From contig PMLO01000200.1 of the NCBI GenBank assembly GCA_003158895.1, positions 5,135-15,065 of the forward strand: DNA of 9,931 nt, written 5' to 3'. Position numbers and translations under genes: made by a program. Numbering within the stretch: position 1 is the stretch's first letter; each line of letters starts with the position of its first letter. This document shows, in pieces, positions 1 through 5,616 of this stretch. The DNA comes from Propionibacteriaceae bacterium (GTDB lineage Bacteria > Actinomycetota > Actinomycetes > Propionibacteriales > Propionibacteriaceae). Below the pieces are notes generated by a model. The model did not search any database and was not told where the DNA came from. It saw only the letters and a list, made by a program, of their open reading frames with translations.

Positions 1-2
1 GC

Positions 3-122
3 AAGCGGTTCGGCATCACGCACGTCGACTTCGAGACCCAGCAGCGCACACCTCGCGACTCAGCCCTGTGGTATTCGAAGCTGGCTCGTACCCACGAGAT
101 CCCGGAAGTCGACGCGATCTAG
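3..122 (+). CDS. C-terminal end of a GH1 beta-glucosidase (5' part outside window)
   Basis: Frame 3 is open from the left edge to a TAG at 120-122. It encodes 39 residues that begin KRFGITHVDFETQQRTP and continue through DSALWYSKL. This matches the conserved C-terminal strand and helix of glycoside hydrolase family 1, where the pattern RFG-(I/L)-x-x-VDxxTQxRTPKxSAxWY closes the (beta/alpha)8 barrel. GH1 enzymes remove glucose or related sugars from beta-glucosides, usually in the cytoplasm. The two catalytic glutamates lie upstream, outside the window, so activity cannot be judged. A 6-phospho-beta-glucosidase is an alternative, but the tail looks more like the actinobacterial beta-glucosidase type. 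The gene points the same way as fruR, 66 bases downstream, which fits a carbohydrate-use neighbourhood. Confidence 0.88.
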   Translation, partial: KRFGITHVDFETQQRTPRDSALWYSKLARTHEIPEVDAI

Positions 123-140
123 TCCAGCCACTGAAACGCC

Positions 141-170
141 CATGTGGTTTTTGCTGCGTTCGTGTTGATT
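141..170 (+). promoter_or_regulatory. Possible DeoR-type operator: imperfect direct repeat upstream of fruR
   Basis: CATGTGGTTT at 141-150 and CGTGTTGATT at 161-170 match at 7 of 10 positions. Their starts are 20 bases apart, close to two helical turns. DeoR-family repressors commonly bind T-rich direct repeats upstream of their own operons, so autoregulation of fruR-fruK through this site is plausible. The repeat lies just upstream of the proposed -10 box. The match is short and could be chance. Confidence 0.25.
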
Positions 171-176
171 CATGCG

Positions 177-182
177 TATCTT
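177..182 (+). promoter_or_regulatory. Probable -10 box of fruR, leaderless start
   Basis: TATCTT fits the actinobacterial -10 consensus TANNNT and ends exactly 6 bases before the ATG at 189. Transcription would therefore begin at or next to the start codon. No Shine-Dalgarno sequence precedes the ATG. The same box-to-start distance recurs at three other genes in the window (1947, 5617 and 9116 on the minus strand). No convincing -35 box is seen. Confidence 0.55.
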
Positions 183-188
183 TAGGTC

Positions 189-980
189 ATGGTCGTCACA
201 GCTGCCGATGAGGAGCGTCTGCTCCCGCACGAGCGTCACCTGCGCATCCTCGATCAGGCGCGCAACCGGTCCCGGGTCGAGGTGTCCACGCTCGCCGAAG
301 AGCTGGACGTGACCTCGGAGACAATCCGCCGCGATCTCGCGGTTCTCGAGCGCCGTGGTCTGCTCCGCAGGGTGCACGGCGGAGCTGTCCACATCGAGCG
401 ACTCGGGTACGAACCGTCGGTCACGGCTCGCCGCGAGCAGCGAACGGCGGAGAAGTCCCGCATCGGGCGCGCAGCCCGCGACCTGCTGCCCGACGGGGGA
501 GCGATCCTCGTCGACGCGGGTACGACCACCATGGAGCTCGTCCGAGCGCTACCCTCCGACCTCGCACTGACGGTCGTCACGAACTCCATCCAGGCCGCCT
601 CGTACCTCGCGGAGCTGCCGCGCATCGAACTCCTCTTGCTCGGCGGCCGCATCCGTGACGTCACGGGTGCCGCGGTGGGCGCATGGACCCGCAAGGAGCT
701 CGCGAACCTTCGCGTGGACGTGGCGTTCATGGGTGCCAACGGGATCACTCCGGACAACGGCCTCACGACGCCCGACCAGTCCGAGGCCGAGGTCAAGGCG
801 GCGATGGTCGCGGCCGCGGCGCGGGTCGTCTGCCTCGTCGACCACAGCAAGGTCGGACTGAGCCAGCTGTGCCGGTTCGCCAGCCTCGATGTCGTCGACG
901 TCGTCGTCACCGATTCCGGTCTGGAACAGGACCTCGCCGACGAGCTCGCGGCGGCGGGCCCTGAGGTGATCCGCGCATGA
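189..980 (+). CDS. fruR: DeoR/GlpR-family sugar-operon repressor
   Basis: This 263-residue protein has the full DeoR layout. An N-terminal winged helix-turn-helix lies at about residues 28-63, with SETIRRDLAVLERRGLL as the recognition region followed by RVHGGA. A DeoRC phosphosugar-sensing domain spans about 85-240. It carries the family loops DAGTTTMEL (109-117), FMGANGI with GLTTPDQSEAEVK (180-203) and VDHSKVG (217-223). Proteins of this type repress sugar operons and are released by a phosphorylated sugar. The stop overlaps the ATG of the PfkB kinase by 4 bases (ATGA), so the two are translationally coupled. The effector is then probably fructose-1-phosphate or fructose-1,6-bisphosphate (inference). 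The ATG at 189 is chosen because a -10 box sits 6 bases upstream. The first dozen or so residues before the HTH are longer than in many relatives. The assignment as FruR rests on the neighbour. Confidence 0.9.
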   Translation: MVVTAADEERLLPHERHLRILDQARNRSRVEVSTLAEELDVTSETIRRDLAVLERRGLLRRVHGGAVHIERLGYEPSVTARREQRTAEKSRIGRAARDLLPDGGAILVDAGTTTMELVRALPSDLALTVVTNSIQAASYLAELPRIELLLLGGRIRDVTGAAVGAWTRKELANLRVDVAFMGANGITPDNGLTTPDQSEAEVKAAMVAAAARVVCLVDHSKVGLSQLCRFASLDVVDVVVTDSGLEQDLADELAAAGPEVIRA

Positions 981-1924
981 TCGTCACCCTGACGCCGAAT
1001 CCCAGCCTCGACCGCACGATCGCGGTCCCGGCGCTTCAGCGAGGCACGGTGATGCGCGCAACCGAGTCGCGTGAGGATCCGGGCGGCAAAGGCCTCAACG
1101 TGAGCCGGGCACTGGCGCAGAACGGCACCGCGACGCGAGCTGTACTGCCGATCGGGGGCGTGTACGGAGGGGTGATGCTCGACCTCCTCCGTGCGGAGGA
1201 GATCGACGTCGTGCCCGTACCGATCGCGGGCGCGATCCGGGCCAACGTGGCGATCGTCGAGCCCGATGGAGCTACGACCAAAGTCAACGAGCAGGGTCCC
1301 TGCTTCAGCGCCGCCGAGGTGGAGACACTGCGGACGGCGACCGCGACCGCGAGCATCGGGGCCGGTTGGGTGGTGTGCTGCGGGTCGCTGCCCCCCGGCA
1401 TCGACGACGACTTCTACGCCGACCTCGTCGAGCGCTGCCACGCCAATGGCGTGAAGGTGGCCGTCGACTCGTCGGGGGAGCCCATGACCCGTGCGCTCGC
1501 CGCTCGGCCCGACCTCATCAAGCCCAACCGCGTCGAGCTCGCCGAGGCAGTCGGCCACGACCTGCCCACGGTGGGTGCGGTCATCGATGCCGCGCGGGAT
1601 CTGGTAGCGACGGGCATCGGATGCGTTCTGGTCAGCCTCGGCCGCGACGGCGCGCTGCTCGTGGACTCCGACAGGGTGGTACAAGCTCAGGCGCGGGTCC
1701 AGAACCCGCTGTCCACGGTCGGGGCGGGCGACGCGGTCCTGGCCGGCTATCTCCACGCAGTGGCGTCGGGACTCGACGGCGAGGCCGCACTCCGTACAGC
1801 CGTGGCCTTCGGCGCCGCCGCCGTGAGCCGGCCCGGAAGCCAGATGCCGACCCCCGCCGAGGTCGCCGCCATCACGGTCGTCGTCGACCGCGATCCCGAT
1901 CCGGCAGGCCTGCTGGACGACTGA
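977..1924 (+). CDS. fruK: 1-phosphofructokinase (PfkB/ribokinase family hexose kinase)
   Basis: This 315-residue protein has the normal length for 1-phosphofructokinase and PfkB landmarks in order. They are TPNPSLDRTI (6-15) at the N-terminus, GGKGLNVSRAL (36-46) at the sugar site, GSLPPG (136-141), DLIKPNRVEL (179-188), and the ATP/anion-hole motif TVGAGDAVLAG (247-257) with catalytic Asp252. The enzyme phosphorylates fructose-1-phosphate to fructose-1,6-bisphosphate, the step after PTS uptake of fructose. Tagatose-6-phosphate kinase (LacC) belongs to the same subfamily and cannot be excluded. The start overlaps the fruR stop (ATGA). Actinobacterial fru operons usually continue with the permease gene fruA and often ptsH. 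Here an unrelated MBL-fold gene follows instead, and HPr lies further on in the opposite orientation. Confidence 0.9.
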   Translation: MIVTLTPNPSLDRTIAVPALQRGTVMRATESREDPGGKGLNVSRALAQNGTATRAVLPIGGVYGGVMLDLLRAEEIDVVPVPIAGAIRANVAIVEPDGATTKVNEQGPCFSAAEVETLRTATATASIGAGWVVCCGSLPPGIDDDFYADLVERCHANGVKVAVDSSGEPMTRALAARPDLIKPNRVELAEAVGHDLPTVGAVIDAARDLVATGIGCVLVSLGRDGALLVDSDRVVQAQARVQNPLSTVGAGDAVLAGYLHAVASGLDGEAALRTAVAFGAAAVSRPGSQMPTPAEVAAITVVVDRDPDPAGLLDD

Positions 1925-1934
1925 CGTCCGCGGG

Positions 1935-1940
1935 TAGTCT
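1935..1940 (+). promoter_or_regulatory. Probable -10 box of the MBL-fold gene, leaderless start
   Basis: TAGTCT (TANNNT) lies in the 22-base gap after fruK and ends exactly 6 bases before the ATG at 1947. No Shine-Dalgarno sequence is present, only CGGCGG. The MBL gene can therefore be transcribed independently of fruR-fruK, although read-through from fruK is also possible. Confidence 0.55.
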
Positions 1941-1946
1941 CGGCGG

Positions 1947-2765
1947 ATGATCTGGATCTGTGCCACGTGTGCTGTCGAGACCGCCGACGCCGACGCTCCG
2001 CCCGATAGCTGTGACATCTGCTCCGACGAGCGCCAATGGGTCCCCGCATCGGGTCAGGCATGGACGACGCTCGCCGAGCTGGCAGCGCGGGGGACGACGA
2101 CGTCATGGTTCGAGGTCGAGCCTGGCCTGTACGGGATCACCGCGGACCCCACGGTGGGCATCGGCCAGCAGACAATGGTCGTCGACACCGGTGACGGCGT
2201 CGTGGTCTTCGACCCGCTGGGCTACGTGGATGCTGCTGCCATCGGCCACATCCTCGACCTCGGAGCCGTACGCGCCGTCGCGGCGAGCCACCCGCACATG
2301 TACGGCGCTCAGACGGCGTGGGCCGAGGCGCTGGATGCTCCCGTCGTCATCAACTCTCACGACGCCCAGTGGTGCCGGCGACAGGACAGGGTGACGTTCT
2401 TCGACGAGACGTACGAGCTGGGGGCCGACCTCACGCTGTACCGCGTGGGGGGTCACTTCCGGGGCCAGACCGTGGCCGAGTGGCGCACGGGCAACGGGGG
2501 AGCGGGAGTCATCTTCGCCGGCGACGCGGTCTCGCCCAACCCCGACCGCCGTACCGTCAGCTTCCTGCGCAGCTACCCGAACCGGCTGCCGCTCTCGGGC
2601 GCCGTGGTGAGGAGGGTCGCGGGCCAGCTGGTCGGGCTGCACTTCGACCGGCTGTACAACAACTTCGGTGACGTGGTGCCGTCCGACGCGAAGGCGGTGC
2701 TCAGGTTCTCCGCTGAGCGGCACGCCGCCTGGACTGACGGCCTGCACGACGACGAGACCTGGTGA
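1947..2765 (+). CDS. Rubredoxin-like zinc ribbon plus MBL-fold protein with an atypical metal site
   Basis: This 272-residue protein opens with two CxxC knuckles, CATC (Cys5/Cys8) and CDIC (Cys22/Cys25). They predict a small rubredoxin-like zinc or iron site. A metallo-beta-lactamase-fold domain covers about residues 55-245, with the VVDTGDGVVVFDPLG strand-turn, SHPHMYG (114-120), GGHFRGQ (168-174) and FAGDAV (190-195, Asp193). The usual HxHxDH motif is reduced to HPH-MYG, without the Asp-His pair, and no terminal metal-binding His is obvious in the YNNFGDVV region. Members of this group are annotated only as MBL-fold hydrolases, and the substrate is unknown. Loss of part of the second metal site suggests a mononuclear or non-hydrolytic role (inference). 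It has no evident link to fructose use, and its own promoter supports independence. Confidence 0.8.
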   Translation: MIWICATCAVETADADAPPDSCDICSDERQWVPASGQAWTTLAELAARGTTTSWFEVEPGLYGITADPTVGIGQQTMVVDTGDGVVVFDPLGYVDAAAIGHILDLGAVRAVAASHPHMYGAQTAWAEALDAPVVINSHDAQWCRRQDRVTFFDETYELGADLTLYRVGGHFRGQTVAEWRTGNGGAGVIFAGDAVSPNPDRRTVSFLRSYPNRLPLSGAVVRRVAGQLVGLHFDRLYNNFGDVVPSDAKAVLRFSAERHAAWTDGLHDDETW

Positions 2766-2792
2766 GGGACCCGTCCCAGGGGTGACGCGCCG

Positions 2793-2828
2793 AAGGGCCG
2801 CGAGGAGGTCGTTGCCCTGGCGGCCCTT
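2793..2828. terminator. Strong stem-loop between convergent MBL and ptsH genes
   Basis: AAGGGCCGC (2793-2801) pairs perfectly with GCGGCCCTT (2820-2828), a 9-bp GC-rich stem. After one mismatch, AGG/CCT (2803-2805 with 2816-2818) extends the stem inside the loop. It lies midway in the gap between the plus-strand stop at 2765 and the minus-strand ptsH stop at 2860. Downstream on the plus strand the sequence is pyrimidine-rich but has no T run, as is common for actinobacterial terminators. It probably works in both directions. A small GGGAC/GTCCC repeat at 2766-2777 precedes it. Confidence 0.7.
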
Positions 2829-2859
2829 GGCTCCTTCTCGCTCTACGACGCGATGGGCA

Positions 2860-3117
2860 TCATGACGCGTCGAGGTCGGTGGCCAGCAGTTCCGCGAGAG
2901 AGTCGAGGGTCGCTTCGTCGTCCGCCGTGAGGGTCACGGTGTCACCGTGGGCGGCGCCCAGGGTCATGACGGCGAGGATGCTGTCGGCGTCGACGGTCAT
3001 GTCGCCCTTGGTGAGGGTGACCGCCACGCCGCTCGCTTGGACCGCCTGGACGAACAGTGCGGCGGGACGGGCGTGCAGACCGACGGCCGATGCGATGGTG
3101 ACGTCTCGGGAGCTCAT
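2860..3117 (-). CDS. ptsH: HPr phosphocarrier protein of the PTS
   Basis: This 85-residue protein has the usual HPr size. The phosphorylation site GLHARPAALFV places the active histidine exactly at His15 with Arg17. The regulatory position Ser46 is present in ADSILAVMTLGA. HPr takes phosphate from Enzyme I (phosphorylated by PEP) and passes it to sugar-specific EIIA domains in the cytoplasm. The ATG at 3117 is preceded by a clear Shine-Dalgarno sequence. The gene sits 16 bases downstream of the remnant of a zinc-type dehydrogenase, an arrangement that looks like the end of a sugar-alcohol PTS operon whose upstream part is gone. No Enzyme I or EII gene is in the window. Its frame, length and key residues are intact, so it is probably functional, but its promoter is unclear. 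Confidence 0.95.
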   Translation of the reverse strand: MSSRDVTIASAVGLHARPAALFVQAVQASGVAVTLTKGDMTVDADSILAVMTLGAAHGDTVTLTADDEATLDSLAELLATDLDAS

Positions 3118-3122
3118 TGGTT

Positions 3123-3128
3123 CTCCTT
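3123..3128 (-). promoter_or_regulatory. Shine-Dalgarno of ptsH
   Basis: Read on the minus strand, AAGGAG lies 5 bases before the ATG at 3117. It fixes the start, and it lies within the 16-base gap after the dehydrogenase stop. This is what is expected of a downstream gene in an operon, not a leaderless first gene. Confidence 0.8.
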
Positions 3129-3133
3129 GGTGC

Positions 3134-3454
3134 TCAGGGTTCGACGGTGACCTTGATGGCCTGGCCCTTGGCGACGATGTCGAACGCCTCCAGGGCCCGC
3201 TCCAAGGGCAGGTGGACGGTGATCAGGTCCTTGACCGGTACGAGTCCGGACGCGATGTAGTCCGGTGCTCGCTTGTTGTGCTCCGGCGCGGAACCGTTCG
3301 CACCGTGGATGTGCAGCTGACAGTAGTGGACGAGGTTCGAGTCGCACGTGATCGTGGGGTTCGTCTTCGGCAATCCGCCGAAGAACGAGATCCGTCCGTT
3401 GCGAGCCGCCATCGCGATCGCCTGCTCCTGGGTGACGTTCGCCGCGGTCGCCGT
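3134..3454 (-). pseudogene. Truncated zinc-type (MDR) sugar-alcohol dehydrogenase, C-terminal 106 codons only
   Basis: The minus strand encodes TATAANVTQEQ, then ARNGRISFFGGLP, DSNLVHY, HIHGANGSAPEHNKR, VPVKDLITVHLPL and finally IKVTVEP before TGA (3134-3136). This is the C-terminal third of medium-chain zinc-dependent dehydrogenases of the sorbitol/galactitol-phosphate type, normally about 340-350 residues. The catalytic zinc ligands, the structural zinc loop and the GxGPxG NAD-binding motif are all missing. Upstream of about 3455 the reading frame stays open but runs into AT-richer sequence with no dehydrogenase resemblance. The APDYI stretch has a proline where I would expect a helix, which fits relaxed selection (inference). 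The fragment ends 16 bases before ptsH, suggesting a former polyol-PTS operon. A short chimeric protein from in-frame ATGs at about 3491-3525 could still be made, but it would not be an active enzyme. Confidence 0.8.
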
Positions 3455-3455
3455 T

Positions 3456-3575
3456 AGGAACCCTTTCTCAGACTGCGGTGCCACGGGCATTGGCACTACA
3501 AAACAACGCATTCGGGCATCCATCAAGCCAAAACCACAAATTTGGACATCTAAACGCGCACAGCGACCGCACTTC
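3456..3575. other. AT-richer junction segment, possible mobile-element or recombination relic
   Basis: About 52% G+C by hand count (roughly 46% for 3491-3560), well below the surrounding genes. It begins exactly where the dehydrogenase homology stops and ends before the antiporter leader. It contains an inverted repeat GTGCCA (3478-3483)/TGGCAC (3491-3496) with a 7-base loop, a second weak one CCAAA (3528-3532)/TTTGG (3541-3545), and GGGCAT twice (3485-3490, 3514-3519). No transposase, tRNA or known insertion-sequence end is recognised. Together with 3576-3629 this is the whole gap before the antiporter. No clear promoter is seen for either direction, though one must lie here or upstream. Confidence 0.5.
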
Positions 3576-3616
3576 TGACGCTCGCCGTACGGATCGTGAT
3601 GTGATGCTCGTCCAGC

Positions 3617-3625
3617 AGGAGGTGA
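3617..3625 (+). promoter_or_regulatory. Near-perfect Shine-Dalgarno of the antiporter gene
   Basis: AGGAGGTGA is fully complementary to the anti-Shine-Dalgarno end of 16S rRNA. The GGAGG core ends 7 bases before the ATG at 3630. It is the strongest ribosome-binding site in the window and implies a transcript with a 5' leader, unlike the leaderless genes nearby. Confidence 0.85.
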
Positions 3626-3629
3626 GCCG

Positions 3630-5369
3630 ATGACCCTGGGAATCGTGGCGATCGTGGCGGTGGTGGTCGTCGTCGCGGCGACGGCGCTCGCGCCTCGCGT
3701 GGGCGTCGCCGCCCCGTTGCTCCTGGTGGTCCTGGGGTTCGCGGCCAGCATGACGCCGTTCGTCGGGCCGGTGACCGTACCGCCGGAGTTGATCCTGTCA
3801 GGCATCCTTCCGCCGCTGCTCTACTCGGCCGCGGTGAGCACCCCCGTGATGGAGGTACGCAGGGACTTCCGGATCATCTCGCTGTTCTCGGTCGTCCTCG
3901 TCGTCGTGTCAGCGGTCGTCGTCGGCGTCGTGGCTAAGGCACTGATCCCCGGCCTGCCGTTCGGCGTTGGGGTTGCCCTGGGTGCCGTGATCAGCCCCAC
4001 CGATGCGGTGGCGACCAGCATCGTCCGCAAGGCCGGCGTCTCCTCGCGTCTGGTCACCGTCCTCGACGGCGAGAGCATGCTCAACGACGCCTCGGCCCTC
4101 GTGCTGCTGAGATCCGCGGTGGCGGCCGTGGGAGTGGGTATCTCCGTCTGGCAGGTGGCCGGCCAGTTCGTCTGGGCGGTCGTGGGAGCGGTAGTGATCG
4201 GGTACGCAGTGGGCAAGCTGAACCTCCTTGTCCGGTCGAAGATCACAGACACCAATGCCGGCGTCGCGCTGTCGTTGGTGGTCCCGTTCGTCGCGTACAT
4301 CCCCGCCGAACAGCTCGGCGCCTCTGGGCTCGTGGCGGCGGTCACCGCGGGCGTCATCACGGGCTACGGTGCGCCCCACAGGCTCGGCGCGGGGGATCGG
4401 ATCACGGAGCGCACCGTGTGGCGCACGATCGAGCTGCTCCTGGAGAGCAGCGTCTTCCTGCTCATCGGACTGGAGCTCCCGGCGCTCGCTCGAGACCTCA
4501 CGCGCAACGGCGGGAGCATCGCCTCTGCCCTGGGCATCGGCGTGGTGGCGGCCAGTGTCGTCGTGGCGATCCGGGCGGCGTTCGTGGCCTGGTCGGTGTG
4601 GGCCCTGGCACGGAGGAACGGCCGCCAGCCGGAGGTCAGGGAGAAGCTGGCCGAGATGTCGGACAAGCTGGATCAGGGCGTCGTCCCGGAGGTGGGTCGC
4701 CCTGAGCGCAACGCGCGCCGGCTCGTCAAGCGTCGGTCGCCGGCGAAGACCGAGGAGCAGACGCAGACGCAGCTCACGCGCTGGCGCCAGGCCGTCGACG
4801 CGAGGATCGCCGACCTCGACTATCTCGCGGCGGAGCAGTTCAGCTGGCGGGACGGTGTGATCCTCGTGTGGGCGGGCATGCGCGGAGCGATCACGGTCGC
4901 CGCCGCGCAGACCCTGCCCGAGAACACTCCGGAGCGTTCGCTCATCGTGCTCGTGGCGACGCTGGTGGCCGTGGGCACCTTGTTGACGCAGGGCTCGTCG
5001 CTGTCGTGGCTCTCTGGCCGGCTCGGTCTCACCGGCCGCGACAGCGCCGGCGACGAGGCGACGTGGATCGCCCTGCAGAACGAGCTCAAGCTCGCGGCGC
5101 TCGCGAGGCTCGACGCGTACCCGGAAAAGATCGCGGAGACCGTACGAGACCGGCTGACGCAGCGTACGCAGCCCGAGGACGACCCGTACGGGGGCGCCGT
5201 GCAACGCGTGCAGATGCAGCAGTTCCGCAGCCTGCGGCTTGACCTCATCTCCACCGAGCGGGACGAGCTGCTGGCCCTGCGCACGAGCGGCTCGTACCCG
5301 TCGGCCATGCTCGACGCCGCCCTGACCCAGCTGGATGCCGAGCAGATCGGCATCGAACTTCGCCGCTGA
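3630..5369 (+). CDS. CPA1-family Na+/H+ antiporter (NhaP-like) with long cytoplasmic insert
   Basis: This 579-residue polytopic membrane protein has hydrophobic segments from residue 4 to about 328 and again at 406-460. CPA1 hallmarks are present: ILPPLLYSAA (59-68), SPTDAVA (122-128), DGESMLNDAS (146-155) with the Asn152-Asp153 pair typical of electroneutral exchangers, LLIGLELPAL (277-286), and GMRGAITVAAAQTLP (416-430). It should exchange Na+ (or K+) for H+ across the cytoplasmic membrane for pH and salt homeostasis. A hydrophilic stretch of about 75 residues (329-405, rich in Arg/Lys/Glu/Gln) separates the LIGLEL region from the GMRG helix, where many relatives have only a short loop. A cytoplasmic tail of about 110 residues (470-579) follows the last helix. 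The gene is monocistronic by position. Ion preference cannot be read from the sequence. Confidence 0.9.
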   Translation: MTLGIVAIVAVVVVVAATALAPRVGVAAPLLLVVLGFAASMTPFVGPVTVPPELILSGILPPLLYSAAVSTPVMEVRRDFRIISLFSVVLVVVSAVVVGVVAKALIPGLPFGVGVALGAVISPTDAVATSIVRKAGVSSRLVTVLDGESMLNDASALVLLRSAVAAVGVGISVWQVAGQFVWAVVGAVVIGYAVGKLNLLVRSKITDTNAGVALSLVVPFVAYIPAEQLGASGLVAAVTAGVITGYGAPHRLGAGDRITERTVWRTIELLLESSVFLLIGLELPALARDLTRNGGSIASALGIGVVAASVVVAIRAAFVAWSVWALARRNGRQPEVREKLAEMSDKLDQGVVPEVGRPERNARRLVKRRSPAKTEEQTQTQLTRWRQAVDARIADLDYLAAEQFSWRDGVILVWAGMRGAITVAAAQTLPENTPERSLIVLVATLVAVGTLLTQGSSLSWLSGRLGLTGRDSAGDEATWIALQNELKLAALARLDAYPEKIAETVRDRLTQRTQPEDDPYGGAVQRVQMQQFRSLRLDLISTERDELLALRTSGSYPSAMLDAALTQLDAEQIGIELRR

Positions 5370-5375
5370 GCCGGA

Positions 5376-5394
5376 CTGTGGGAGCTATCCACAG
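5376..5394 (+). terminator. Hairpin just after the antiporter stop, possible terminator
   Basis: CTGTGG (5376-5381) and CCACAG (5389-5394) form a perfect 6-bp stem with a 7-base loop, starting 7 bases after the TGA of the antiporter gene. A second CCACAG at 5408-5413 could pair with the same left arm. There is no T run, so termination efficiency is uncertain. Confidence 0.4.
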
Positions 5395-5604
5395 CGCAGA
5401 CGGTCGTCCACAGCTGCCGAGCTTCGTGAACGGTGACGAACCTCGACTTCGGTGTGGTGCGGTGGCTGGGCGGCGAGAACATGACCGTCCCCTCTCGTCC
5501 ACGTTCGCCTCGTAAGCCGAGTTTCCGAGGACCAGTTGGACGCGACGGTTTCGAGGCGAGGCATAGGCCGAGCATCGATGGTCGGGCCCCACTGCCGGAG
5601 TCCC
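5395..5604. other. Intergenic region upstream of the ABC-F gene, no gene seen
   Basis: No coding sequence with family resemblance is visible here. The overlapping open frames continue into the ABC-F gene in the wrong frame. An imperfect 18-base palindrome at 5423-5440 (TTCGT ... ACGAA arms, 7 of 9 pairs) could be a repressor site. Two near-matches to DnaA boxes occur at 5385-5393 and 5404-5412. A leader peptide controlling the ABC-F gene, as in antibiotic-inducible systems, is not evident, and the leaderless promoter argues against attenuation. Confidence 0.4.
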
Positions 5605-5610
5605 TAGGCT
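5605..5610 (+). promoter_or_regulatory. Probable -10 box of the ABC-F gene, leaderless GTG start
   Basis: TAGGCT (TANNNT) ends exactly 6 bases before the GTG at 5617. No Shine-Dalgarno sequence lies between (GTCCGG), so transcription probably begins at the start codon. This supports GTG 5617 over any downstream start. No clear -35 box is visible. Confidence 0.65.
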
Positions 5611-5616
5611 GTCCGG

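Noticed and set aside
131..140. CTGAAACGCC as a Cra-type (enterobacterial FruR) half-site
   Set aside because: Cra is a LacI-family protein of enterobacteria, while the regulator here is DeoR-type. Only one half-site is present.
254..2017. Long minus-strand open frame of 587 codons across fruR and fruK
   Set aside because: It is antisense to two well-supported genes. Its translation is low-complexity His/Arg/Gly-rich with no family resemblance, as expected from GC-biased third positions.
3478..3496. GTGCCA/TGGCAC hairpin as a terminator or tRNA arm
   Set aside because: The stem is only 6 bp, no T run follows on either strand, and the flanks do not fold into a tRNA cloverleaf.
3348..3578. 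Plus-strand 76-codon open frame over the dehydrogenase remnant and AT-richer segment
   Set aside because: Its first half is antisense to the dehydrogenase fragment. It has no Shine-Dalgarno site or TANNNT box at the right distance and no family resemblance.
3909..5204. Minus-strand open frame of 431 codons across the antiporter gene
   Set aside because: It is antisense to clear CPA1 motifs, and its Arg/His/Asp-rich sequence has no recognisable domain.
5385..5412. Two DnaA-box-like sequences (CTATCCACA and TCGTCCACA) suggesting an origin
   Set aside because: Each has at least one mismatch to TTGTCCACA, there are only two, and no dnaA, dnaN or AT-rich unwinding region is nearby. The first is better explained as part of the post-antiporter hairpin.
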